In this document: one piece after another, positions 34,069 through 43,874 of the stretch
Layout of the letters: each line of letters begins with the position of its first letter
Position numbering within the stretch: position 1 is the first letter of the stretch
DNA from: Cohnella phaseoli
Lineage (GTDB): Bacteria; Bacillota; Bacilli; Paenibacillales; Paenibacillaceae
Assembly: GCF_003386235.1 (NCBI RefSeq)
Contig: NZ_QRDZ01000001.1
Coordinates: 248,001-312,000, forward strand
DNA length: 64,000 nucleotides
Reading direction: 5' to 3'
Notes under the pieces: model-generated
The model's input: only the letters and a program-made list of their open reading frames with translations
What the model was told of the DNA's origin: nothing
The model's database searches: none
Position numbers and translations under genes: made by a program

Positions 34069-37000
34069 GTGACAAGTATAGTCAATAGACGTGTACTGCC
34101 GATTGTAATTGCGATGAGCATAATGGTTTCTTTCTGGGGAGGAGGGGGAGCGGTTCGCGCGGAAACAGGCAAGAGCATGGCTGAAAAAGTAAGCGCTTTA
34201 TTGGACTTGTCGGGACATTGGGCGGAGGATACGATGCTGCGTTGGGCAAGTAACGGACTGCTGACCGGAGACGGAGCGGGACGATACCGTCCGAACGATG
34301 AGATATCGAGAGCGGAGTTTGCAGCACTGATCGATCGTGTACTGAACTTGCCGCAGCAGGGTGCGGACGCTTATGCATTCTCAGATGTAGAGAGCGGCGC
34401 ATGGTATGCCAGCGCGGTTGCCAGCGGCTATGCAGCCGGTATCGTTCAAGGTACGGACAAGGGCAAGTTCAATCCGACAACTGCGATTACGAGGCAGGAT
34501 GCGGCAGTCATCGTTGCCCGCGCTTTCGGGCTGGAGGAAGAAGTGGCGGAGGAGGCAGGATTCAGCGACAAATCGCAGATTTCCGCTTATGCGTCCGCGT
34601 CCGTTGCCGCGCTGCAAAGCCGCAAGTACATCAGCGGTAGAAGCGGCAATCGCTTCGCTCCGCAAGAACATATCACCAGAGCGGAAGTTGTACGTATGAT
34701 CGACAATGTGATGGGAGCGCTCGTTCAGGAGCAAGGAACCTACGAACGGGATTTTACCGGCAATGTGGTTGTAAATACTGCAGGCATAGAGCTGAAAAAT
34801 CTCGTGATTGCCGGAGACCTTTACATTGCACAAGGCGTCGGTGAAGGCGATGTCCTGCTGAACAACGTGACGGTCAAAGGGAAGACGTATGTATTCGGCG
34901 GCGGGATTGACAGCGTGAAGCTTAAGGATTCCCGTTTGCTGGGTACGCTTATTGTCAATAAACGGAGCGGTCCGGTTCGCGTCCTCGTCTCCGGCGCGAC
35001 TGCTATTGCTCGCGTCGTGATGCAAAGCGGGGGCATTCTGGAGGAAGGGGAATTGACCGGCGAGCAGATCGGCTTCCGCAATGTGGAAATCAATATAAGA
35101 GAATCGGCCAAATCGCGAGTAGTGACACTGAGCGGTCAATTCGAGGAAGTGCGCCACATTGGCGTTACCGTCAAGGTAGAGCTGAAGCAGGGGGCGGTCG
35201 TTGAAACGTTCGCCTTCGACGCGATTGCAGCCGTTACGGGAGCCGGAACGATTAGACTTGCAAACATTCGTGTTAGCGGTTCCAATCTGAGCAAATGGCC
35301 GGACAAAGTGAATTTCGGCATTCAGGTTACTGCGACGATCGAAGCGAAGTTGGTAGACAGGGAGCAGACGGGAGGCAATACGTCCGGTTCGGGCACAACT
35401 TCTCCAACAAATCCGAATCCGAACTCAAGTCCAAGTCCAAGCCCGAGCCCTAGTCCAAGTCCAAGTCCGCAACCAAGCCCTGAGCCGGACACCGAGCTGA
35501 CAATTGTGCATGAAGGAAGCGCCGAGGCCGCGGTGGTCGTCAGCGGCACGGCCGACGATCAGACGCTGGCCGCTGCCAGCAAGCTGATCGGCTATATTAG
35601 AAAATCGACGGGGGTCGAGCTGTCCCTCCTAGCCGATCGTCTGAACTCGGATAGAGTGACAGCGGAGAACGGGACGATTCGGATTGAATTTGCCGAAACG
35701 CCTCTAGTTCAGCCTGCTTCGACGGATTTCAAGGTGCAGACGATCATTGACGGCATTGCGTCTATTAACGAGCAGCCAGCCAATGTAAGCTGGGACGAAA
35801 ATACGAAGACGGCGACACTGACCGTTACGCGCGTCGAGAAATCGACGGTGCAGCAATCCTTGAAATATCAAATCAGATATAAAGGCGGGGAACCTTTTTC
35901 CGGACGGACGATTCTCATTCCTGCCAATCCGCGGGGTTCCTTGCTTAAGAACGGCTCCTTCGAGGCGGGGTATACCGGATACGCCAACGCCAAGCCATGG
36001 GAATATTGGAACGGAGGCTTCGAAGCGCCGTCCAGTCTGGTGGCAAGAAGTGCCGAACAAGCCAGAACCGGAGCGTACAGCTTGAAATTGTCCGGAACGA
36101 GTCTGGTATGGCCGAATCAAAGCGCCGCGTTGACCGGTTATGGACAGTATGAATACACCGCTTATTTGTATAAGCCGCAGGGCATGACGACAAACGGGAC
36201 GGTTCAGATGTTCGTCAACTTCTTTGCGAACGACGGAACGGAATTGCAAAAGAATACAGGGCCGATCACGCCTGCGACCGTCAGCAACGGCGACTGGGTG
36301 CAGATGACATGGACGTTAAACGTTCCTGAGCAGGCTAACGGGAAGCAGGTAACCAAAGTGCTGGCCGGGTTCGAGGGCGCGAATTTCGCTGCGGGTGAAA
36401 CGGTCTATATCGACGATGCGGCGTTGATCAATACCGATGCCGTCGACCAGGACGCGCCAGTGACCGGAAGTGAGGACGAGACGCTGCAAGACTTGCCCGA
36501 AACGTACGAAGGCGTTCAAATTTATCTAGGGAAAAAAGGGCTGACCGAGCAGGAGCAAGCACAATTGCTGGATGGGACGGTCGAGGATGGCTTTGTCATT
36601 CATCAGAATGGCCGCAGAATTACGATTGCCGGTCCGACGGCTTGGGGAACTGAGTTTGGCGTCGACGAATTTCTGGAGCGTTACGTCGGCGTGCGGTGGC
36701 TTATGCCTGGAGAGGATTGGGAGGATGTTCCGCAGGCGGCAAGTCTAGTCGTCCCGGTCGGCGATGAGGTGCAGCAGGAACCGGCCTTCTTCTCTCGCGC
36801 ATTTGAAGAGCAGCTTGTGGAACTGCCCGTTCGCGCCGAGTGGGCGCAAAATCTGCGTATGCACGATACGATCAAGTTCACGCACAACCTGTTTCAAATG
36901 TTCCCGGTAGCGCAATACCCGCAATTTTACAGGCCGGGAACGATAGACAAAAGATGGGAGACGGAGCATCCCTGCTTGCAGGCGAACGGCATTGTCGACG

Positions 37001-39441
37001 AGGCCGTTCGCATCATCAACGACTATTTCGCTGCGAATCCGGATGCCACCTCTTATTCGCTAGGAATGAACGACACAACGGAGTGGTGCGAGGCGGACTC
37101 TTCCGATCCTGCGGCAAAGCTGAATTCCATCGGCATGGTGGATATGTCTGATATTTATTTCGATTGGGTGGACAAAGTGTCAGAGGGCGTCTTCGCCGTG
37201 CATCCGGACAAATATCTTGGCGCCTATGCCTATTTTAACGTGTACGATCCGCCGGTTCATGTGCAGCTCGATCCGAGGGTGGTCGTCTATATTACCGATG
37301 AGCGCGTATCATGGGGAGACCCGGACATGAAGTCGCAGGCGCAGGCTCTGTCGGAAGCATGGGCGCAAGTGGGCGCGACGGTAGCCTTCTACGATTATGT
37401 GTACGGTTCTCCTTACGTATTGCCAAGAACGCCGTTCCAACTGCTCGCGGACGAATACCGCTATGCGGCCTCTATTGGAGTCGGGGCTTATTACAGCGAG
37501 CTTTATGCGAATTTTGGGGAGGGGCCGAAGCCTTATTTGTCGGCCAAGCTGCAATGGGATCCGCAGCAGGATGCGGTAGCGCTGCTGGACGACTGGTACG
37601 AGCGGGCGGTCGGGCCTGAGGCGGCGCCCGATCTTAAAGCCTACTATGCCATTTGGCAGCGTTTTTGGGAGCAGGACATCTACGACACCGAATGGTACAG
37701 CTCGTGGAAAAACCTGCCTGTCAGAACGAACTTTATGCCCTTGAATTCACCGGATTACTTAAGGGACGTATCGCTGGCGGAAATTGCCGTAAGCCGACAG
37801 CTTCTCGAATCCGTCGTCGCCAAGGCGCAGACGCAGCGGCAGAAGAAGCGGGCGAACGACTTGCTGCGTATGTTCGGATATTATGAATTGTCAAAGATGA
37901 GCTATACGGACATGATTGCCGAGGTCGCCGTGCCGACAAACGATGCCGAAGCGGCGGACATACTGGACAACATTCTGGACAGAAACGCCAAGATGGATCA
38001 GAGAAAGGCGCTTTTTGCGGACCTCCAAACGCACGAGCTGTACTTCCAATATCGGGGGGCGCTTAATTGGGGAGGCGTTTCGAGCAAAGAAATCAAGGCA
38101 CTGTCAAGCTGGATAGCGGATCACCCGGATAGCGAGATCGTGGAACGCATGGAACAATTGTCCGTAACCTCGCCTTTTTCGGCCGTGCGGAACGCAGTGA
38201 AGCTGATTTTGCTGTCACGGGACGGAACTACGGTCAAGAACCCCGGCTTTGAGACTGGAATGGCGGAATGGTTCAGCTTCTCCGACACCATTGCCGAGCT
38301 GACGAATGAGGCTAACTCCGGCAATCAGGCGGTAAGGGTGCAAGCGAGCAGCGTTGAGCAAGACGTATTCGTGGAGAGCGGCAAAACCTATAAGCTGGTC
38401 TTTTATGGAAAAGCTTCGGGAGGGGCAAATGCGAATCTGGTCGGCATGAACTTCTGGGACGTTCCGGGAGTTGGCCTGACAGGGGCGCACGTGACGGTGA
38501 ATTCGGATCAGTATCGGAAGTATTCGGTTACGTTTACGCCGCCTGAAGGATTCTCGCATGTGACGATCGTCATTTACAAGCCGGCAGGCGCAGGCTGGGT
38601 TTATGCGGACGATTTCGTTTTGACGGAATTGTCGGCTGACGATCCGACGCTAATCGCAGTAACCGGGGAGAACGGAACGGTGCAAGCTGTCTTCGACGAC
38701 TCTCCGGATGCAGTGCCTGCCGCTGCGGACTTCACGATACGGGCGATTGTGGATGGGGAGGAGGCGACGGTCGAGCAACCAATCGCAATTAGCTGGAATG
38801 ACGCCGCGCATACGGCAACGTTAACTGTACAGAGTGTCACCCCGGCTCATATGGCCCAAACGGTCCAGTACCGGGTGACGTATAAAGGCGAGAATACATT
38901 ACTGAGCCCGGAAATCACCATTGCGGCCGATGCGCAAGCCTCCGCGCTGAGGAATTCTTCTTTCGAAATCGGATACGGCTCAGAAGTCCATGCCCGGCCT
39001 TGGGAATACGGCTGCGGGGGCAACCAGGCCTGCGTCACGGCAAGAAGCAGCGAACAAGCCAGATCCGGGCAGATCAGCCTTAAGCTGTCGGGAGCAACCT
39101 GGGCGATCTGGCCGAGCCAGTCCGTCTCGCTAACCGGTTACGGAGATTATGAATTTACCGCCTATCTGTATAAGCCGCAAGGCTTGACGACAAACGGGAC
39201 GATTCAGATGTTCGTCATCCCTCAGTCGGCGGACGGTGCGAATTTACAGAGTGCGTATGCGGGGCCAATTATATCCGCTACCGTCAGCGATGGGGATTGG
39301 CATGAGATGAAATGGACCGTTCCTATTCCGGAGCAGATCAACGGGACGCCGGTCGCCAAAGCGATGGTCGGGTTTGAAGTAATGAACTTCGGGACCGGCG
39401 AGACGATTTATTTGGACGATGTCACATGGGTTCGTAAGTAA
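34069..39441 (+). CDS. Giant SLH-anchored surface protein with DUF4838 and carbohydrate-binding-like modules
   Basis: 1790 residues from the GTG at 34069 (AGGGAGG seven bases upstream). Order: signal peptide; three SLH units (about 47-93, 104-155, 165-215); a right-handed beta-helix-like region (about 225-430); a Ser-Pro linker (about 445-474); the first half of a GH67N/GH20b-like domain (TELTIVHEG.., about 475-520); an Ig-like module (about 528-620) and a CenC/CBM4-9-like module (from about 622, NGSFEAGYTG) inserted there; the rest of that domain (GVQIYLGKKG, about 815-890); the DUF4838 barrel (about 928-1380, NDTTEWCE, VYITDERVSWGD); a second carbohydrate-binding-like module (NPGFETGMAEW); then another Ig-like and CenC-like pair at the C-terminus. 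It is probably a wall-bound polysaccharide-binding or -degrading enzyme. DUF4838 has no activity I can assign. Confidence 0.8.
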   Translation: MTSIVNRRVLPIVIAMSIMVSFWGGGGAVRAETGKSMAEKVSALLDLSGHWAEDTMLRWASNGLLTGDGAGRYRPNDEISRAEFAALIDRVLNLPQQGADAYAFSDVESGAWYASAVASGYAAGIVQGTDKGKFNPTTAITRQDAAVIVARAFGLEEEVAEEAGFSDKSQISAYASASVAALQSRKYISGRSGNRFAPQEHITRAEVVRMIDNVMGALVQEQGTYERDFTGNVVVNTAGIELKNLVIAGDLYIAQGVGEGDVLLNNVTVKGKTYVFGGGIDSVKLKDSRLLGTLIVNKRSGPVRVLVSGATAIARVVMQSGGILEEGELTGEQIGFRNVEINIRESAKSRVVTLSGQFEEVRHIGVTVKVELKQGAVVETFAFDAIAAVTGAGTIRLANIRVSGSNLSKWPDKVNFGIQVTATIEAKLVDREQTGGNTSGSGTTSPTNPNPNSSPSPSPSPSPSPSPQPSPEPDTELTIVHEGSAEAAVVVSGTADDQTLAAASKLIGYIRKSTGVELSLLADRLNSDRVTAENGTIRIEFAETPLVQPASTDFKVQTIIDGIASINEQPANVSWDENTKTATLTVTRVEKSTVQQSLKYQIRYKGGEPFSGRTILIPANPRGSLLKNGSFEAGYTGYANAKPWEYWNGGFEAPSSLVARSAEQARTGAYSLKLSGTSLVWPNQSAALTGYGQYEYTAYLYKPQGMTTNGTVQMFVNFFANDGTELQKNTGPITPATVSNGDWVQMTWTLNVPEQANGKQVTKVLAGFEGANFAAGETVYIDDAALINTDAVDQDAPVTGSEDETLQDLPETYEGVQIYLGKKGLTEQEQAQLLDGTVEDGFVIHQNGRRITIAGPTAWGTEFGVDEFLERYVGVRWLMPGEDWEDVPQAASLVVPVGDEVQQEPAFFSRAFEEQLVELPVRAEWAQNLRMHDTIKFTHNLFQMFPVAQYPQFYRPGTIDKRWETEHPCLQANGIVDEAVRIINDYFAANPDATSYSLGMNDTTEWCEADSSDPAAKLNSIGMVDMSDIYFDWVDKVSEGVFAVHPDKYLGAYAYFNVYDPPVHVQLDPRVVVYITDERVSWGDPDMKSQAQALSEAWAQVGATVAFYDYVYGSPYVLPRTPFQLLADEYRYAASIGVGAYYSELYANFGEGPKPYLSAKLQWDPQQDAVALLDDWYERAVGPEAAPDLKAYYAIWQRFWEQDIYDTEWYSSWKNLPVRTNFMPLNSPDYLRDVSLAEIAVSRQLLESVVAKAQTQRQKKRANDLLRMFGYYELSKMSYTDMIAEVAVPTNDAEAADILDNILDRNAKMDQRKALFADLQTHELYFQYRGALNWGGVSSKEIKALSSWIADHPDSEIVERMEQLSVTSPFSAVRNAVKLILLSRDGTTVKNPGFETGMAEWFSFSDTIAELTNEANSGNQAVRVQASSVEQDVFVESGKTYKLVFYGKASGGANANLVGMNFWDVPGVGLTGAHVTVNSDQYRKYSVTFTPPEGFSHVTIVIYKPAGAGWVYADDFVLTELSADDPTLIAVTGENGTVQAVFDDSPDAVPAAADFTIRAIVDGEEATVEQPIAISWNDAAHTATLTVQSVTPAHMAQTVQYRVTYKGENTLLSPEITIAADAQASALRNSSFEIGYGSEVHARPWEYGCGGNQACVTARSSEQARSGQISLKLSGATWAIWPSQSVSLTGYGDYEFTAYLYKPQGLTTNGTIQMFVIPQSADGANLQSAYAGPIISATVSDGDWHEMKWTVPIPEQINGTPVAKAMVGFEVMNFGTGETIYLDDVTWVRK

Positions 39442-39481
39442 GCGGGAGACTAACATCCAAGCGCAGTCTGCATCAAGAGAA

Positions 39482-39507
39482 GAGCCCATGCCGTTGCGCA
39501 TGGGCTC
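39482..39507 (+). terminator. Terminator after the giant surface-protein gene
   Basis: GAGCCCATGC and GCATGGGCTC form a perfect 10-base stem with a 6-base loop, followed by ATTATTGTT, 40 bases after the stop codon. Confidence 0.7.
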
Positions 39508-39543
39508 ATTATTGTTCGAGCAGAGATTGACATTTCGCTGAAT

Positions 39544-39576
39544 AGATAATATCTTTTAAACGAAAAGATATTATCT
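39544..39576. promoter_or_regulatory. Tandem palindromic GntR operator
   Basis: A perfect inverted repeat with 14-base arms (AGATAATATCTTTT) and a 5-base centre. Each arm contains an 11-base palindrome of its own, AGATAATATCT and AGATATTATCT, so two dimer sites lie two helical turns apart. It ends 16 bases before the GntR start and probably mediates autoregulation and control of dgoD. Confidence 0.7.
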
Positions 39577-39592
39577 TGATAAAAGTGGCGAG

Positions 39593-40279
39593 ATGAAGAT
39601 GAAAAAGCTGGCTCACGAAGAAGTTTTGCGGTTGATGGAAGAGAGAATACGCTCCGGTGCGTGGAAGGCTGGCGAGCGACTGCCGACGATGCGCCAACTT
39701 GGCGAGGACTTCGGCTACAGTGTGACTGCGGTGCGGGAGGCGCTTCGCGTGCTGGAGAGCCGTCGGGTCGTCAGCATCGAGCATGGTCGAGGCCTATTCG
39801 TTAGTACCGATCCGGAATTGCTGAGCGATCCCGGCGACAGACTGCGGGGGATGGAGACCCATTCGCTGCAGCGGCTGCTGGAGGCGCGGCTGGCGATCGA
39901 GCCGGAGCTGGCGGCTTATTGCGCCGTGCGGGGTACCGTTCCGCAAGCCCGGCTGATCCGTGAGTTAGCCGATCGGATGGAGGCGCAGCTTGCTGCCGGA
40001 GAGGATCATTTTACGACCGATATGCAGTTCCATCAGGAGATTGCGCAAGGGGCGGACAATCCGCTGCTGGCGCAGATGCTGGGCGTTGTGGCCGAGCTGT
40101 CCGCGCAGGGACGAAGGGAAACGGACAAGCTGCCCCATATGCGGGAGAAGGCGGCGGGTTATCATCGGCTGATCGCCATCGCCATCCAGGAAAGGCAGCC
40201 GGAGCAGGCGCGCGCATTAATGAAAGCCCACATTCAAGACATGCTGAACGCGATTCAGGAGAGAGGAAGCGGACAATGA
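39593..40279 (+). CDS. GntR/FadR-type regulator of the galactonate dehydratase gene
   Basis: 228 residues. Winged helix: [41 protein letters not shown], and the wing EHGRGLFV. The C-terminal FCD domain keeps the metal-site pattern [10 protein letters not shown] and [11 protein letters not shown] regulators of this type sense sugar acids; E. coli DgoR, which senses galactonate, is the functional parallel. Its stop overlaps the dgoD start (ATGA). The start may instead be the ATG at 39599; neither has a strong ribosome binding site. A 33-base operator lies just upstream. Confidence 0.85.
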   Translation: MKMKKLAHEEVLRLMEERIRSGAWKAGERLPTMRQLGEDFGYSVTAVREALRVLESRRVVSIEHGRGLFVSTDPELLSDPGDRLRGMETHSLQRLLEARLAIEPELAAYCAVRGTVPQARLIRELADRMEAQLAAGEDHFTTDMQFHQEIAQGADNPLLAQMLGVVAELSAQGRRETDKLPHMREKAAGYHRLIAIAIQERQPEQARALMKAHIQDMLNAIQERGSGQ

Positions 40280-41424
40280 AAATCACGAAAATGGAAACGT
40301 TTGTCGTACCGCCAAGATGGTTGTTTCTCAAAATCGAGACGGACGAAGGCATCTCAGGCTGGGGAGAGCCGATCATCGAGGGCAAGGCGCGAACCGTGCA
40401 AGCGGCGGTCGAGGAACTAAGCGGCTATCTCATCGGGAGAAATCCGCTCGACATCGAGGACCATTGGCAGACGATGTACAGAGGCGGCTTCTATCGCGGC
40501 GGTCCGATTCTGATGAGCGCGATCGCCGGGATCGATCAGGCGCTGTGGGACATCAAAGGCAAGTTCCATCAAGCTCCGATCTATCAACTGATGGGCGGAG
40601 CCTGCCGCAATCGAATGAAGGTATACTCCTGGATCGGCGGAGACCGTCCGTCCGATGTCGGCGAGGCGGCTTTGCTCGCACAGGCGGCGGGCTTTAAGGC
40701 GGTTAAGATGAACGCGACGGAGGAACTCCAATACGTCGATACGCACGAGAAAATCGACGAAGTGTTGGCTCGAGTCGCAGCGGTTCGAGAAGCCGTCGGT
40801 CCTCATTTTGGCATCGGCATCGATTTTCATGGCAGAGTTCACAAGCCGATGGCGAAAATATTAGCGAAGGAACTGGAGTCGTACCGTCCTCTGTTCATCG
40901 AGGAGCCCGTGCTGCCGGAAAACAACGAAGCGCTTCGGGAGATCGCCCGCGCCTCGCAAATTCCAATCGCTACCGGGGAACGGATGTTTTCGCGTTGGGA
41001 TTTCAAGCATCTGCTCTCGGACGGTTATGTCGACATCATTCAGCCGGACGTCTCCCATGCCGGCGGCATTACCGAATGCAAGAAAATCGCGAGCATGGCG
41101 GAAGCCTATGACGTGGCGCTGGCTCCGCATTGCCCGCTCGGACCGATCGCGCTAGCCGCTTGTCTTCAGGTGGACGCAACGTGCCATAACGCCTTTATTC
41201 AGGAGCAAAGCTTGGGCATTCATTACAATCAAGGCAACGATCTGCTCGATTACGTGACCGATTCCTCTGTTTTCGCCTATACCGACGGCTATGTCGCGAT
41301 TCCGAATGGGCCGGGGCTTGGCATCGAAATCGACGAGGCGCATGTTCGCAAAATGGCGGAGGTCGGACACGACTGGAAAAATCCGCTTTGGCGCCATGCG
41401 GACGGCAGCGTCGCGGAGTGGTGA
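40276..41424 (+). CDS. dgoD: D-galactonate dehydratase
   Basis: 382 residues. It aligns by eye with E. coli DgoD along its length, and the numbering is the same: metal ligands Asp183 (IDFHGR), Glu209 (FIEEPVLP), Glu235 (GERMFSR) and catalytic His185 and His285 (APHCPLGP). The C-terminus [14 protein letters not shown] is also DgoD-like. It dehydrates D-galactonate to 2-keto-3-deoxygalactonate in the cytoplasm. The kinase and aldolase that complete the De Ley-Doudoroff route are not in the window. It is translationally coupled to the upstream GntR gene and followed by a palindromic repeat that can end the transcript. Confidence 0.9.
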   Translation: MKITKMETFVVPPRWLFLKIETDEGISGWGEPIIEGKARTVQAAVEELSGYLIGRNPLDIEDHWQTMYRGGFYRGGPILMSAIAGIDQALWDIKGKFHQAPIYQLMGGACRNRMKVYSWIGGDRPSDVGEAALLAQAAGFKAVKMNATEELQYVDTHEKIDEVLARVAAVREAVGPHFGIGIDFHGRVHKPMAKILAKELESYRPLFIEEPVLPENNEALREIARASQIPIATGERMFSRWDFKHLLSDGYVDIIQPDVSHAGGITECKKIASMAEAYDVALAPHCPLGPIALAACLQVDATCHNAFIQEQSLGIHYNQGNDLLDYVTDSSVFAYTDGYVAIPNGPGLGIEIDEAHVRKMAEVGHDWKNPLWRHADGSVAEW

Positions 41425-41487
41425 CGAAGAACCGGGCGCGTCGATTTCTGTTGTTGCGGAAGGCGAGCGTTTAGCCGCTGTGGAAAT

Positions 41488-41581
41488 AAGGGCTGTCTCC
41501 TAAGCCAAGCAAGTCGCCGTGAAAATAATCGACAACAAAGTCGATTATCTCTCGCAGCGCTGCTTAGGGGACAACTCTTTT
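41488..41581. repeat. Palindromic repeat element, short form
   Basis: AAGGGCTGTCTCCTAAGC pairs with the inverted right end (GCTTAGGGGACAACTCTT), and an inner ATAATCGAC/GTCGATTAT stem continues the hairpin, leaving almost no loop. A T-rich tail follows (41577-41590), so it can terminate dgoD transcription. Same family as 28023, 45357 and 55483. Confidence 0.8.
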
Positions 41582-41619
41582 TTGTTTTTCATAAGGGGAA
41601 TAGGCTTTCTTAGTTACCG

Positions 41620-41651
41620 CAAAGTAGTGTTATTTTTGTACAAAGTAGTAT
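41620..41651 (+). promoter_or_regulatory. Direct repeats upstream of the second Gfo/Idh gene
   Basis: CAAAGTAGTGT at 41620 and CAAAGTAGTAT at 41641 are spaced exactly 21 bases, two helical turns, as AraC-type activators prefer. An AraC gene lies just downstream of the oxidoreductase. Candidate activator site; not proven. Confidence 0.4.
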
Positions 41652-41722
41652 CACTTGCTGCCGATCATCCTTGATATGCTTGACGAGACGAGATGTTACG
41701 ATACGCAAGGAGGCTAACTGAG

Positions 41723-42883
41723 TTGCTGAAGGTAGCTGTCATTGGAGCGGGAGCGATTTCGGGAGCGCACATCGAAGGCTATTTGCGTTTTCCCGAGCGC
41801 TGCCGCATTGTGGCGATCTGCGATATTTATCCGAACAAGGCGCAGCAGCGGATCGAGCAGTACGGTCTAAATGCGAGGGCGATCGGTGATTATAAGGAGC
41901 TGCTGCAGGAAGACGTCGATTTGGTGTCGATCTGTACGCCGCCTTATACGCATGAGACGCTTGCAACGGAATTGTTGGAAGCGGGTACACATGTAATTGT
42001 AGAGAAGCCGATGGCCTCCTCTCTGGAGGAGTGCGACCGGATGATCGAGGCTCAACGAAGGACGGGAAAACGGTTGTCTGCGGTTGCCCAGAATCGGTTC
42101 AAAACGCCGATGATGAAATTGAAGGCGGTACTGGACAGCGGCTTGATGGGCAAAATCGGCCATGTTCAGGTCGACTCATTCTGGTGGCGAGGCCACTGCT
42201 ATTACGATCTCTGGTGGCGCGGCACATGGGAGAAGGAGGGCGGCGGCCCGACGTTGAACCATGCCGTACACCACATCGACGCCCTGCTGTGGATGATGGG
42301 CAGTCCGACGGAGGTTCAGGCGTTCATGAGCAACGTGGCGCACGATAACGCCGAGGTAGAGGACATTTCCATCGGTATGCTGCGATTCGCCAACGGATCT
42401 CTTGGTCAAGTGACCAGCTCCGTCGTTCATCATGGAGAGGAACAGCAGCTCATTTTTCAGGGGGAAAAGGCAAGAGTGTCGGTTCCATGGAAGGTGAAGG
42501 CGTCGAACTCGACTTCTAACGGCTTTCCCGAACCGAACGAGGAGCTTGAAAATCGACTGCAGGCGCTATATGACGGATTGCCGGAAGTGGAGCACGAAGG
42601 GCATGCCGGGCAGATCGACAATATGCTGACGGCAATTGAGACGGGTGCGCCCCTGCTAATCGACGGCGCCAACGGCCGGCAAACGCTGGAGCTGATTACG
42701 GCGATCTATAAATCTGCCAGCACAGGCGAGCTAGTCAAACTGCCGCTGGGGAACGAGGATGCGTTCTATACGAGAAGCGGCGTTCAGGCGAAGGCGACGC
42801 ACTTCTATGAGAAGAAAACATCGCTCGATAATTTTACGACGCAGACGATTACGACCGGCAGCAGCTATACCGACCGTTCGTGA
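41723..42883 (+). CDS. Gfo/Idh/MocA-family oxidoreductase
   Basis: 386 residues from the TTG at 41723, nine bases after AGGAGG; the ATG at 41693 lies upstream of that site. Rossmann motif VAVIGAGAISGAHIEGYL, catalytic Lys in VEKPMASSLEECDR, and HAVHHIDALLWMMG in the substrate domain. It is an NAD(P)-dependent sugar or sugar-acid dehydrogenase. It is only distantly related to the paralogue at 16733. The convergent AraC gene and upstream direct repeats suggest local control, and the nearby dgoD and YjmF-like genes suggest a sugar-acid substrate. Confidence 0.85.
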   Translation: MLKVAVIGAGAISGAHIEGYLRFPERCRIVAICDIYPNKAQQRIEQYGLNARAIGDYKELLQEDVDLVSICTPPYTHETLATELLEAGTHVIVEKPMASSLEECDRMIEAQRRTGKRLSAVAQNRFKTPMMKLKAVLDSGLMGKIGHVQVDSFWWRGHCYYDLWWRGTWEKEGGGPTLNHAVHHIDALLWMMGSPTEVQAFMSNVAHDNAEVEDISIGMLRFANGSLGQVTSSVVHHGEEQQLIFQGEKARVSVPWKVKASNSTSNGFPEPNEELENRLQALYDGLPEVEHEGHAGQIDNMLTAIETGAPLLIDGANGRQTLELITAIYKSASTGELVKLPLGNEDAFYTRSGVQAKATHFYEKKTSLDNFTTQTITTGSSYTDRS

Positions 42884-42928
42884 CGTAAGAGCGATCAAGT
42901 GTCGGAGCGACGGTTACGGAGGACATCC

Positions 42929-43798
42929 TCAGGTCAGCTTCCGATATTGGTGCGGCGTGTAGCCGTAATGGGATTTGAACAGTCGGCAGAAGTAAGAGCA
43001 GTTTGCGATGCCGACGGCTTCGCCGATCAGAGCGACGGACAGATCCGTCGAGTTCAGCAGCATAACCGCCTGCTGCATGCGTCTGGCCGTCACATAGTCG
43101 GAGATGCTGGAGCCGGTGCATTCCTTGAACAGATGCGACAGATGGTAAGGCGACAGGTGCAGATCTCCGGCCAGCTGCTTCAGGCGAAGCGGCTCCGTGT
43201 AATGATTCTCCAGCCATACGAGGATGCGCTCGGCCTGATGAACCGTGCGCGTAAGACTCGTTTCGGTTTTTCCGGACCGCTGCTCCCAGATCGGCTTGAA
43301 GGCATGGAAAAACGCGACGAGAAACAGGGAGAACTCCTCCAGCTCGTTGTTTTTGCCGAGAGCGTGGCGCTTCTTCTCCAAGCGCTCAATCAACAGGTGA
43401 AACGGCTCGTCCCCACTCAAGCCATAGACGCATGGGGAAGGCAGCTTGCTCGTATGGATCTGCTTGAAGAAGGCTAACAGACTCGGCCACTTCTCGAAAT
43501 AATTTTCATAGAGGGAGGGCTCGAACTGGATCACCGATCGTACGAAGGGCTTGCCCGGTTGAATGTTCATCTGGATATGATGGAGCTGATACGGTTGGAA
43601 GACGCACAGCGTTCCGGGAGCCACTTCATAGCTTTTCTGGTCGACGACAAGCGTGCCGCTTCCTTCGTGTACGATCAGAATTTCAATGCCCTGATGCGCA
43701 TGGAAGGTGCCCTGGTATTGAACGGAATCTAGACTTGTATGGCGGTAAGTCAAGTAGAGCTTCAGTTCATTTAATTTGAAGGCTTGAACATGAGACAT
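42929..43798 (-). CDS. AraC-family transcriptional regulator
   Basis: 289 residues. Cupin sensor domain (GTFHAHQGIEILIVHEGSG, EVAPGTLCVFQPYQLHHI) followed by two helix-turn-helices (LKQLAGDLHLSPYHLSHLFKECTG and IGEAVGIANCSYFCRLFKSHYG, ending HQYRKL). GGAAGGAG precedes the ATG. It converges on the Gfo/Idh gene and diverges from the SDR at 43988; either or both may be targets. The intergenic region to the SDR contains a 10-base inverted repeat. Confidence 0.85.
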   Translation of the reverse strand: MSHVQAFKLNELKLYLTYRHTSLDSVQYQGTFHAHQGIEILIVHEGSGTLVVDQKSYEVAPGTLCVFQPYQLHHIQMNIQPGKPFVRSVIQFEPSLYENYFEKWPSLLAFFKQIHTSKLPSPCVYGLSGDEPFHLLIERLEKKRHALGKNNELEEFSLFLVAFFHAFKPIWEQRSGKTETSLTRTVHQAERILVWLENHYTEPLRLKQLAGDLHLSPYHLSHLFKECTGSSISDYVTARRMQQAVMLLNSTDLSVALIGEAVGIANCSYFCRLFKSHYGYTPHQYRKLT

Positions 43799-43874
43799 TC
43801 GAGTTTGCTCCTTCCTGTCCGAAGCTTGCGCGGGGCGTTATGCCCGATGGAGATTAAGATACCATAAGAAGCCC

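Noticed and set aside
35424..35490. Short CCAAGT/CCGAGC repeats that could be read as a repeat array
   Set aside because: They encode the Ser-Pro linker of the SLH surface protein; unit size and degeneracy fit a coding low-complexity stretch, not CRISPR. Slippage is possible but not shown.
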